Below, in pieces: positions 1 through 5,606 of a stretch of 5,663 bases of DNA. The position numbers and the translations under genes are program-made. Below the pieces are notes generated by a model, which worked only from the letters and a program-made list of their open reading frames with translations, ran no database searches and was not told where the DNA came from. The stretch spans positions 1,595 to 7,257 of the forward strand of contig JALXCE010000102.1 in the NCBI GenBank assembly GCA_026991055.1, read 5' to 3'. The stretch is from Caldifarciminota bacterium (lineage in GTDB: Bacteria; Hydrothermota; Hydrothermia; B15-G9; WFZT01). Position 1 is the first letter of the stretch. The number at the start of each line of letters is the position of its first letter.

Positions 1-444
1 TTGCATGGGTTCAATGCCAAAGGGTCTTAAAAACTCCAGCCTGTGATAGACGGTATAGTGAATCTTGCCGAATGGAGGAAAAACGTGGACGTTGTAAAAC
101 CTGGCCCTTTTCTTTTTGTAGATTCCCAGCCTGTATTTTGCTCCTGTTAATCTGGCGGAAATTACGCTCATGGCGTTGCCCTTCAGGTCTATAAAAACCT
201 CAGGAGAGAGTCTCCTGATTTTTAAAATTTCTCGAAGGGAAAAATTTGTCTCGTTGACCCTTTCGTTGTATCTGAGTATCTGGATTGCCGGCTCCCTTGA
301 GATGTAAATGATTTTAGATTCCGGGTAATGCTCGTTGAGTGACCGTATAAGCGGGGTATCGAGTAGTGTATCTCCTATGGCACCGGGCCTGAAAATTACG
401 ATTGTCTTTAGAAAAATCTTTTCCAGTTCTTGATAAGATTCCAC
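1..444 (-). CDS. Glycosyltransferase family 9 (ADP-heptose:LPS heptosyltransferase-like), N-terminal part, runs off the left edge
   Basis: GT9 enzymes transfer heptose or a related sugar from a nucleotide-sugar donor to lipopolysaccharide core or other surface glycans, at the cytoplasmic face of the inner membrane. The visible 148 residues are the N-terminal Rossmann half. A hydrophobic first strand leads into IVIFRPGAIGDTLL (about residues 15-28), the GT9 signature in which the Gly-Asp turn precedes helix 1. This is followed by TPLIRSLNEHYPESKIIYI, then FIDLKGN (84-90) and a segment RLTGAKYRLGI, all in family order. The donor-binding C-terminal half lies outside the window. There is no ATG in frame after the upstream stop. 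GTG at 444 is the only ordinary start and would overlap the aldehyde dehydrogenase end by 37 nt; no good Shine-Dalgarno precedes it, so the start is uncertain. Substrate specificity cannot be assigned. It is the last visible gene of the SDR/aldehyde dehydrogenase block. Confidence 0.85.
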   Translation of the reverse strand, partial: MESYQELEKIFLKTIVIFRPGAIGDTLLDTPLIRSLNEHYPESKIIYISREPAIQILRYNERVNETNFSLREILKIRRLSPEVFIDLKGNAMSVISARLTGAKYRLGIYKKKRARFYNVHVFPPFGKIHYTVYHRLEFLRPFGIEPMQ

Positions 445-2036
445 AGTGAAGTTGTCTTTTTCAGCCTGCCGAAATATGGCAGGAGTTTTAGTAGGTACTT
501 GATTTTACCGCTTCCATACATGGCGCGGACCGCGACTTTAGATATATTGAAGACCTCTTTGTCATAAGGATACCACCAGAGCTGGGAATCCCTCGAATTG
601 AAATCCTCACTCACAAATTTTATGTTGGTAAGCTCGAGCAAACCAAATCTGCCGTGAGTTCTTCCAATTCCTGAATATTTCACACCTCCCCATGCTCCTT
701 CTGGCTCTCCAAAGCTGAAGACGTGGTCGTTTATGGTGACAGTGCCGGTTTCAATCTTACGTGCGATCTGTCTTGCGAGGGATTCGTTTCGGGTCCAGAT
801 TGATGCAGTTAGACCATATTTCGAGTCGTTGGCAAGCCTTACAGCCTCATCAATGTCTTTAAATTTCATGATGGGTAACAGCGGTCCGAAGGTTTCATCA
901 CGCATGGCGAGCATTTCATGGTTTACATTGGTGAGGATGGTCGGCTGTAAGAAGAATCCTTTTTCACCGACTCTTTCCCCTCCGTAAACGATTTGAGCCC
1001 CTTTCTCCCGGGCATCTTCAATGTGAGCTTCCACAAGCATTCTCTGGCCGGATGTTGTCATGGGGCCGATACTTGTGTCAAATTCCAGGGGATTTCCCAC
1101 CTTTAGGCTTTTGGTGAATTCGACAATACCGTCTAAGAAGATGTCGTAGATATCTTCGTGAACATAGACGCGCTCGATGGATGCGCAGGTCTGGCCCGCG
1201 TTCATAAAGGCTCCCCACGCGATTCCCCTGATTGCACGCTCCAGATTCACGTCGGGAAGCACAATTGCTGGGTCCTTTCCACCGAGTTCGAGGATAACCT
1301 TCTTAATGCCCTCAGATGCGAGGGCCATCACCCGTTTGCCTGTTTCGACCGAGCCTGTGAAGAGGATACCGCGGGTTTGGGGATGTTTTATGATCATTTC
1401 ACCTATGGATGCCCTGCCTGTGAGTACATTGAGAAGGCCCGGAGGTGCCCCCGCTTCGTGGAAGAGATTGGCTATGGTCAATCCGATGGCAGGTGTGGTG
1501 GATGATGGCTTTAGAACCACTGTATTACCCACAAAGACTGAGGCGACGACATCAAGGAAGGGGATGATGAATGGATAGTTCCACGGGGAGATTACGGCCA
1601 TCACTCCAAGTGGCTCAAAGGTATAGTATCCTTTTTTGTCGCGGAAAAGAGCCTGCCAGTATTTGATTTTTAAGTCTTCTAAATATACTCTGCCCCGATT
1701 GATGTAAAAATCCAGTGCGTCAATTGAGGGGAAGACTTCCACGGTAAATGCCTCGGCAATGGGCTTTCCCTGCTCCTGTGCTATTACCTTTGCCACCTCT
1801 TCGCTATTTTTGAGAAGGACGTCTTTGACGCGTGATAAAAGCTCAATTCTCTCCTCAATTGTGGTTTCTCTCCAGGACTCGAATGCCTTTGAGGCGGCTA
1901 AAAAGGCCTCCTCAACATGGTTCCCATCAACTTCCTGTATTTCCAGGAAAACCTCACCGGTTGCTGGATTCAGGGATTTGAAGGTTTTCCCGGTTGTAAT
2001 CCATTTTCCATTTATGTATGGCTGTGTGAGTATCAT
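408..2036 (-). CDS. NAD(P)-dependent aldehyde dehydrogenase with C-terminal tail
   Basis: It oxidises an aldehyde to the carboxylic acid using NAD(P)+ and is probably cytosolic or membrane-associated. The full catalytic set is visible: PWNYPF with the oxyanion Asn153, cofactor-binding Lys176 in LKPSSTTP, FTGS (226-229), the general base Glu250 in LELGGKDP, nucleophile Cys284 in GQTCAS, and ETFGP (381-385). It is 542 residues, compared with about 480-500 for typical family members. The excess is a C-terminal extension after about residue 478, beginning with a WWYPY motif (487-491) and ending in a Lys/aromatic-rich, probably amphipathic tail. That tail could associate with membrane or another protein, which would suit a lipophilic aldehyde, but this is inference. 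The start is well supported: GAGGA (2046-2050) lies 9 nt before the ATG, and the ATG follows the SDR stop by 1 nt, so the two are surely co-translated. The exact substrate is unknown. Confidence 0.95.
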   Translation of the reverse strand: MILTQPYINGKWITTGKTFKSLNPATGEVFLEIQEVDGNHVEEAFLAASKAFESWRETTIEERIELLSRVKDVLLKNSEEVAKVIAQEQGKPIAEAFTVEVFPSIDALDFYINRGRVYLEDLKIKYWQALFRDKKGYYTFEPLGVMAVISPWNYPFIIPFLDVVASVFVGNTVVLKPSSTTPAIGLTIANLFHEAGAPPGLLNVLTGRASIGEMIIKHPQTRGILFTGSVETGKRVMALASEGIKKVILELGGKDPAIVLPDVNLERAIRGIAWGAFMNAGQTCASIERVYVHEDIYDIFLDGIVEFTKSLKVGNPLEFDTSIGPMTTSGQRMLVEAHIEDAREKGAQIVYGGERVGEKGFFLQPTILTNVNHEMLAMRDETFGPLLPIMKFKDIDEAVRLANDSKYGLTASIWTRNESLARQIARKIETGTVTINDHVFSFGEPEGAWGGVKYSGIGRTHGRFGLLELTNIKFVSEDFNSRDSQLWWYPYDKEVFNISKVAVRAMYGSGKIKYLLKLLPYFGRLKKTTSLWNLIKNWKRFF

Positions 2037-2037
2037 T

Positions 2038-3090
2038 TTAAAAAGTCCTCAAAGCTGGATTTTTGTAATTTTCTAGGAAAAATTTGACAATGTTGTCAAC
2101 GTAGGAGGTAAGTGATGGAACTGTTATACCCAGAGGGCCAAGGTCCTGCTGGGTGTTTGTGGAATCGTAGTGCACCTTGTGGATAAAATAAGGTGTTGCC
2201 TCGTATGGGACACCAAAGGTCCTTGCAAAAGGTTTTATTTTCAGAAAAGCCTGGACGATGGGGAGTGGAATTTCACCCACCGGCTCCTTCCCTCGAATCT
2301 TAATTGAAAAGAGACGGTAGAGCTCGCGGGCTGTGAGGGGAGCTGGATCAGTTAGATGGTAGGTTTTGCCGACCGACTTTTCCAGCCCGGTGAGTGCAAC
2401 TGTGGCCTTGATAATGAAATCAACAGGAACAAGGTTCACCTCGGCCTCTCCTTTCCCAAGGTAGGGGAGTGGGATAAATCGAGGAACCTTTCTGAAGAAT
2501 ATCATCACGTAGTAAGGACCATCAAATTTATCCGTTTCACCGGTTTGCGAGTCTCCGATAACGATGCCTGGTCGAATCACGACCGTAGGAATCTGATCTT
2601 TGTTTTTCTGCACAATCAGCTCTGCAAGAAACTTTGTGTGCTCGTAGTGATTTTTAAAGGACTGCTTTTTGTCGAGCTCGTCCTCATAGACGGTCCCTCG
2701 TCTTGTTCCTGATACATAAGCTGTGGAAAAATAGACAAACTTCTCAAGGCCGCGGAGATTTTTCGCAAATTCCACAACATTTTTTGTGCCCTCAACGTTT
2801 ACCCTGTAGGCAGGATCAAATGGGATAGTGAGGTTGTAGATGGCAGCAAGGTGGAAAAGGTGGGTTATTTCCGATTTGATATCCTTTTTTATTCCGAGGT
2901 TTTCCTGGGTGATGTCACCGGGGATGATTTCAAAACGGCTGTCAAAGTTCTCGATCTCTCTTCGGGCGCGCTCAAGCATGCGGGGCTCGACCAGGAGATA
3001 GACCCGCTCATAATCAAATTCCTTGATGAGGGCTTTTATCAGCCTTTTCCCGATAAACCCCGGAAAGCCGGTAAAGAACAACGCACCCAT
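2038..3090 (-). CDS. Extended short-chain dehydrogenase/reductase, fatty acyl-CoA/thioester reductase-like (NAD-binding_4 type)
   Basis: This is a cytosolic NAD(P)(H)-dependent oxidoreductase of 350 residues. The Rossmann glycine motif TGFPGFIG (7-14) sits at the very N-terminus, which fixes the ATG start. It continues with IIPGDIT (55-61), the HLAA strand (80-83), NVEGTKNV (98-105), and the catalytic triad Ser122 (YFSTAYVSG), Tyr149 and Lys153 (YEHTK). VIRPGIVIGD (171-180) is the usual SDR segment after the active site. The C-terminal part (about 250-345), with a region around HYDSTNT and a closing YVDNIVKFFLENY helix, resembles the substrate domain of fatty acyl-CoA reductase/thioester reductase-like SDRs rather than sugar epimerases. 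Reduction of an acyl thioester or oxidation of a hydroxyl are both possible, and a 3-beta-hydroxysteroid dehydrogenase-like role cannot be excluded. The aldehyde dehydrogenase gene follows after 1 nt, suggesting an aldehyde intermediate. No Shine-Dalgarno precedes the start; a TATAAT box does. Confidence 0.9.
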   Translation of the reverse strand: MGALFFTGFPGFIGKRLIKALIKEFDYERVYLLVEPRMLERARREIENFDSRFEIIPGDITQENLGIKKDIKSEITHLFHLAAIYNLTIPFDPAYRVNVEGTKNVVEFAKNLRGLEKFVYFSTAYVSGTRRGTVYEDELDKKQSFKNHYEHTKFLAELIVQKNKDQIPTVVIRPGIVIGDSQTGETDKFDGPYYVMIFFRKVPRFIPLPYLGKGEAEVNLVPVDFIIKATVALTGLEKSVGKTYHLTDPAPLTARELYRLFSIKIRGKEPVGEIPLPIVQAFLKIKPFARTFGVPYEATPYFIHKVHYDSTNTQQDLGPLGITVPSLTSYVDNIVKFFLENYKNPALRTF

Positions 3091-3124
3091 GCTTTTATTA
3101 TAGGGGTAAGTCAGGGATTTTCCA
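3091..3124 (-). promoter_or_regulatory. Candidate internal promoter for a leaderless SDR transcript
   Basis: The 34-nt gap between the MalG-like permease stop and the SDR ATG holds a perfect TATAAT (3102-3097) exactly 6 nt before the start codon. At 16-nt spacing, TGGAAA (3124-3119) matches the -35 consensus TTGACA at 4 of 6 positions. Transcription from this box would begin at or next to the A of ATG, giving a leaderless mRNA, and the lack of any Shine-Dalgarno fits this. An AT-rich hexamer can also arise by chance, and read-through from the transporter genes is not excluded. Confidence 0.5.
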
Positions 3125-3946
3125 TTATTCTTTCAGCCCACTTCTCGAATAGCTCTCCACAATTTGCTTCTGAGCTATGAAGAAGAGGATGAGAAGTGGC
3201 AGGATAGTAATGGTAGAAGCTGCCATGAGGGCAGGATAGTTTGTGGTCTCACCCTGCGCAAAGTATGCAAGTCCCACCTGTATGGGCCTCATTTTATCTG
3301 AGTTTGTGACCATCAGGGGCCACATAAAGGCATTCCACGAGCCTATCACATCAAAGATAGCTATGGTAACGATAGCCGGTTTGACAAGAGGCATTACAAC
3401 TGAGAATAAAAACCTCAGCTTTGAGCAGCCGTCAATGATGGCCGCATCGTAAAGGTCTCGCGGGATACTTCGCATGTGCTGCCTCAGCAGGAAGATTCCA
3501 AAAATATTGACTGTCCAGGGAACGATGAGGGCGTAAAATGTGTCAATCCAACCTAACTTTTGCACAATAATGTAAAGGGGGACGACATAGACAGGGATTG
3601 GAACCATCATCAGGCTGAGCATGGCCATAAACATCTGCTCTCGACCGGGAAACTCATACCATGAAAACGCGTATGCAGCAAGGAGCGATGTAATTAAAAC
3701 CCCAGCGAGTGTGAAAAGAGAGACGATAGTGGAAACGTAAATGTACTGTGGAAAGTGAACCTTCTCCCAGACGATTTTAAAGGGCATGGTGGTGAAATGC
3801 TGAGGAATCCAGGTTGGCGGCATTCTCAGGGCTTCAGCCTGAGTTTTAAATGAAGTCGAGAGCATCCAGAGGAAGGGCAAGAGCATCCATATGGCACCGA
3901 AGATGAGAACCGTGTATATGATGGCTTTCTGAAGCTTATACCTCAT
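3125..3946 (-). CDS. Carbohydrate ABC transporter permease, MalG/UgpE-like
   Basis: This is one of the two inner-membrane subunits that form the translocation channel of a CUT1-type sugar importer. At 273 residues it has the family's normal length. An N-terminal membrane segment (about 10-30) is followed by TSFKTQAEAL and a periplasmic loop, then about five further hydrophobic segments from about 70 to 258. The cytoplasmic EAA loop, which docks onto the ATPase, is seen at 167-186: DAA..DG (Asp167 replacing the usual Glu) ending with Pro186. GSWNAFMWPL (202-211) and the C-terminal QKQIVESYSRSGLKE are hallmarks of MalG-type subunits. The start ATG overlaps the end of the MalF-like gene by 11 nt, with GAAGG (3957-3953) 6 nt before it. 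The substrate is not predictable; CUT1 systems take up oligosaccharides, glycerol phosphate or sugar derivatives. No binding protein or ATPase gene is in the window. Confidence 0.95.
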   Translation of the reverse strand: MRYKLQKAIIYTVLIFGAIWMLLPFLWMLSTSFKTQAEALRMPPTWIPQHFTTMPFKIVWEKVHFPQYIYVSTIVSLFTLAGVLITSLLAAYAFSWYEFPGREQMFMAMLSLMMVPIPVYVVPLYIIVQKLGWIDTFYALIVPWTVNIFGIFLLRQHMRSIPRDLYDAAIIDGCSKLRFLFSVVMPLVKPAIVTIAIFDVIGSWNAFMWPLMVTNSDKMRPIQVGLAYFAQGETTNYPALMAASTITILPLLILFFIAQKQIVESYSRSGLKE

Positions 3947-4880
3947 AATACACCTTCTTCTCTAAATAGAGTTTCTGGAACAGTGTTATTGCGAGAATCA
4001 TGAGGAAGAAGACAAAGGCGATGGCCGAGCCGTATCCAACCTGATACTCTTCGAATCCTTTCTGGTAAAGGTAATAGACGATCACGGAGGTGGTGCCAAG
4101 TGGCCCTCCCGGTGGTGGGCCTGTCATCGTCCACACAGGGGCGAACACCTGGAAGGAAATGATGGTTGACATAATCATGACATAGAAGGTGGTGGGGGAG
4201 AGCAGGGGAATGGTTACATTCCTGAAGGTTTGCCACATTCCAGCACCGTCAATTCGCGCTGCCTCATAATAGACATCAGGAATATTTTTAAGACCTGCAA
4301 GAAAAATCACCACGTTGTAACCGAGACTCTTCCAGACACTCATTAAAACAAGGGAAAAGAGGGCTAGTGAGGGACCTCTTAGGATGTACGGAAGATGAAC
4401 ACTGAAGATCATCTCAAATATTCCGCGTGGCTCCTCAAGCCATTTCAGGGGATGAAGCCCCGCAAGTGTGAGAAAATAGTTAAAGAGCCCGCGATTGGGG
4501 TCATAAAGCCATTTCCATACAACGGAGACAGCGACGATTGATGTAATTACAGGCAGAAAATAAATGGTTCTGAAAAGCCCGAGAGCCTTAATTCCTCTGT
4601 TAAGAAGATAGGCAATAATGAGAGATATGATAATATTAAGTGGCACTGCGAAGATGGTGTAATAGATGGTGTTTATAACAGACTGCCAGAAAAAAGGGTC
4701 TTTCAGAAGATAGTAGTAATTTTTCAGGCCCACAAATCCTTTGATACCGGCGATCCCCCAGTCGTAAAAGCTCAGTCTGAAGGCAAAGATGATGGGAAGA
4801 ACTTTAAAGACGAAGAGAATAATGAAGGCAGGAGAGAGGAGAATAAGTGGAGGTATAAGTTTTTTAAGAAAACTTTTCAT
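3936..4880 (-). CDS. Sugar ABC transporter permease, MalF/UgpA-like
   Basis: This is the partner channel subunit of the CUT1-type importer, in the inner membrane. It has 314 residues. The first membrane helix (about 9-35) leads to LSFYDWGI, followed by GLKNYYYLLKDPFFWQSVINT (51-71), a typical segment of this family. Helices follow at about 72-95, 103-124, 172-196, 230-250 and 284-302. The EAA loop at 206-225, EAARIDGAGMWQTFRNVTIP, is canonical with Glu206, Gly212 and Pro225. WTMTGPPPGGPLGTTSVIVY (250-269) is the conserved region before the last helix. Compared with the usual pattern, residues about 152-169, between the WLEEP loop and PSLALFSLVLMSVWKSLG, look like an insertion of nearly 20 residues. 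The start overlaps the DUF4321 stop in an ATGA and has only a weak Shine-Dalgarno, so translational coupling is likely. Confidence 0.95.
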   Translation of the reverse strand: MKSFLKKLIPPLILLSPAFIILFVFKVLPIIFAFRLSFYDWGIAGIKGFVGLKNYYYLLKDPFFWQSVINTIYYTIFAVPLNIIISLIIAYLLNRGIKALGLFRTIYFLPVITSIVAVSVVWKWLYDPNRGLFNYFLTLAGLHPLKWLEEPRGIFEMIFSVHLPYILRGPSLALFSLVLMSVWKSLGYNVVIFLAGLKNIPDVYYEAARIDGAGMWQTFRNVTIPLLSPTTFYVMIMSTIISFQVFAPVWTMTGPPPGGPLGTTSVIVYYLYQKGFEEYQVGYGSAIAFVFFLMILAITLFQKLYLEKKVYYEV

Positions 4881-5140
4881 AACCGATAAAAGACGTACAG
4901 GGCTATGATTATAAAGATTACGGTGAGGAGGTTAAAAGCGAAGCTAAGACCAATGGTGAATTTTAAGACGATAAGGTCAAAGGTGACAGGTGAGAAGCCG
5001 ATGTGAACAGTATTGAGAACGAGGTCTTTAACAGGGCTATCTGGTAGGGTTCTCATCAGGATATATCCGATGATATCGCCTGATACGATTCCGATTATGA
5101 GCCCCCAGGTTAAGAGGGTATAGCTTTTTCTCCAGACCAT
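4877..5140 (-). CDS. Small membrane protein, DUF4321-like
   Basis: This 87-residue protein has two hydrophobic helices, about 8-28 and 61-85. A polar linker between them contains HIGFSPVTFDL (46-56), followed by FTIGLSFAFNLL and a closing YVFYRL. This IGFSPVTxDL-to-YRRL-like pattern is what I recall for the DUF4321 family of small bacterial membrane proteins, which have no established function. The assignment is from memory of the motif, without a search. The ATG lies 10 nt after the tRNA-Leu 3' end and has no Shine-Dalgarno; no other in-frame start fits, since upstream sequence is tRNA. Its stop overlaps the MalF-like start (ATGA), tying its expression to the transporter permeases. Whether it works with them or is simply carried on the same transcript is unknown. 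Confidence 0.82.
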   Translation of the reverse strand: MVWRKSYTLLTWGLIIGIVSGDIIGYILMRTLPDSPVKDLVLNTVHIGFSPVTFDLIVLKFTIGLSFAFNLLTVIFIIIALYVFYRL

Positions 5141-5150
5141 GATTTATGAA

Positions 5151-5233
5151 TGCCGGGGGCGGGACTCGAACCCGCACGGGGAAACCCCAGGGGATTTTAA
5201 GTCCCCTGCGTCTGCCACTTCCGCCACCCCGGC
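5151..5233 (-). tRNA. tRNA-Leu(TAA)
   Basis: An 83-nt class II tRNA folds completely. The acceptor stem GCCGGGG pairs with CCCCGGC, with discriminator A. The D arm starts GCGGAAGTGGCAG. The anticodon stem GGGGA/TCCCC holds loop CTTAAAA with anticodon TAA. A variable arm GGGG-TTT-CCCC follows, and the T arm is GCGGG-TTCGAGT-CCCGC. The long variable arm and anticodon agree on leucine. CCA is not encoded: the next three bases are TTC, so the 3' end must be trimmed and CCA added by nucleotidyltransferase. Confidence 0.98.
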
Positions 5234-5241
5234 AAAGAATA

Positions 5242-5316
5242 TGGAGGCGGCACCCGGATTCGAACCGGGGAATAGCGGATTTGCAATCCGCCGCCTTGCC
5301 ACTTGGCTATGCCGCC
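5242..5316 (-). tRNA. tRNA-Cys(GCA), CCA encoded
   Basis: The body is 72 nt (5316-5245) followed by an encoded CCA (5244-5242). The acceptor stem GGCGGCA pairs with TGCCGCC. The D arm is GCCAAGTGGCAAGGC, the anticodon stem GCGGA/TCCGC encloses TTGCAAA with anticodon GCA, and the T arm is CCCGG-TTCGAAT-CCGGG. The discriminator is U, as expected for cysteine tRNAs. It lies 8 nt upstream of tRNA-Leu, and the two almost certainly share one primary transcript. Confidence 0.98.
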
Positions 5317-5329
5317 GTTTCCTTATTTA

Positions 5330-5358
5330 TTATTAACAATCCGCCACCCCCATGTCAA
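5330..5358 (-). promoter_or_regulatory. Sigma-70-type promoter for the tRNA-Cys/tRNA-Leu transcript
   Basis: Reading the minus strand, a perfect -35 TTGACA (5358-5353) is followed after 17 nt by a -10-like TAATAA (5335-5330). Transcription would start near 5323, about 7 nt before the tRNA-Cys 5' end. Sequence, spacing and position all fit. No terminator is seen between the tRNAs and the downstream genes, so this promoter may also supply the DUF4321 and permease genes. Confidence 0.7.
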
Positions 5359-5370
5359 CATCAGGGGTGG
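5344..5370. promoter_or_regulatory. Inverted repeat over the tRNA promoter -35 region
   Basis: Seven-base arms CCACCCC (5344-5350) and GGGGTGG (5364-5370) flank an inner dyad ATGT-CA-ACAT (5352-5361) that contains the -35 box. It has no T-tract on either strand, so it is not an evident terminator. It could be an operator or an incidental hairpin. Confidence 0.4.
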
Positions 5371-5452
5371 ATGTTCGGAAATTTCGGATTTTAGTTGCCG
5401 ACATTTCCTGACGAATACTCGAAACCTCAGAGACAATCGCTCAGTCGGTAAA

Positions 5453-5482
5453 TTTCCCCTCCTTCCTCTGGAAGGAGGGAAA
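5453..5482. repeat. Long imperfect inverted repeat (pyrimidine/purine hairpin)
   Basis: A 14-base left arm (5453-5466, TTTCCCCTCCTTCC) pairs with a 13-base right arm (5470-5482) around a TCT loop, leaving a single bulged C. The stem is strong but has no following T-run on either strand, so it does not look like an intrinsic terminator. It resembles a dispersed intergenic hairpin element. The neighbouring 5545-5560 hairpin shares its CCTTCC/GGAGG core. Confidence 0.6.
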
Positions 5483-5544
5483 TGGGAAAATAAATGAACC
5501 CAATGTTTTTCCGACCATATTTTCCCCATTCCACCCCGGTCCTT

Positions 5545-5560
5545 CCTTCCCCAAGGGAGG
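5545..5560. repeat. Short imperfect hairpin related to the 5453-5482 element
   Basis: CCTTCCC and GGGAGG pair around a CAA loop with one bulged T, within a pyrimidine-then-purine block (5541-5561). It shares the CCTTCC/GGAGG core of the larger hairpin about 80 bp to the left. No T-tract follows. Confidence 0.4.
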
Positions 5561-5590
5561 GCCCTGACATCACCCATGTTTTTGCTTTTC

Positions 5591-5606
5591 GTGTATATTT
5601 ATACAC
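5591..5606. promoter_or_regulatory. Perfect AT-rich dyad, possible operator
   Basis: GTGTATA (5591-5597) and TATACAC (5600-5606) form perfect 7-base arms with a 2-base TT spacer. The size and symmetry suit a dimeric repressor site. On the minus strand the core reads TATAAATATAC and could also hold a -10 element, but no convincing -35 is placed with it. The regulator and target are unknown. Confidence 0.35.

Noticed and set aside
1158..1578. Two plus-strand open frames inside the aldehyde dehydrogenase
   Set aside because: They lie opposite the conserved catalytic region of a clear gene, so their openness follows from the codon pattern of the real frame.
3943..4236. A 97-residue minus-strand frame within the MalF-like permease
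   Set aside because: It is a shifted frame over the conserved EAA loop and last helices, and is His/Arg/Pro-rich with no domain.
5340..5350. An 11-base match (TCCGCCACCCC) to the tRNA-Leu 5' region at 5220-5230, exactly 120 bp away, considered as a tRNA remnant or att site
   Set aside because: It is too short, matches the 5' rather than the 3' part of the tRNA, and there is no integrase or other mobile gene nearby.
5139..5394. Plus-strand open frames across the two tRNA genes (peptides with GGGTRTRTG and RHPDSNRG motifs)
   Set aside because: They are antisense translations of tRNA T-arm and acceptor sequences, a well-known source of spurious predicted proteins, and the tRNA folds explain every base.
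5453..5482. Intrinsic terminator for a gene beyond the right edge
   Set aside because: The stem is strong, but neither strand has the T-run required after it.
5323..5577. Minus-strand 84-residue open frame covering the tRNA promoter
   Set aside because: It overlaps the -35/-10 region and hairpins, and its composition is low-complexity Arg/Gly/Pro-rich with no recognisable domain.
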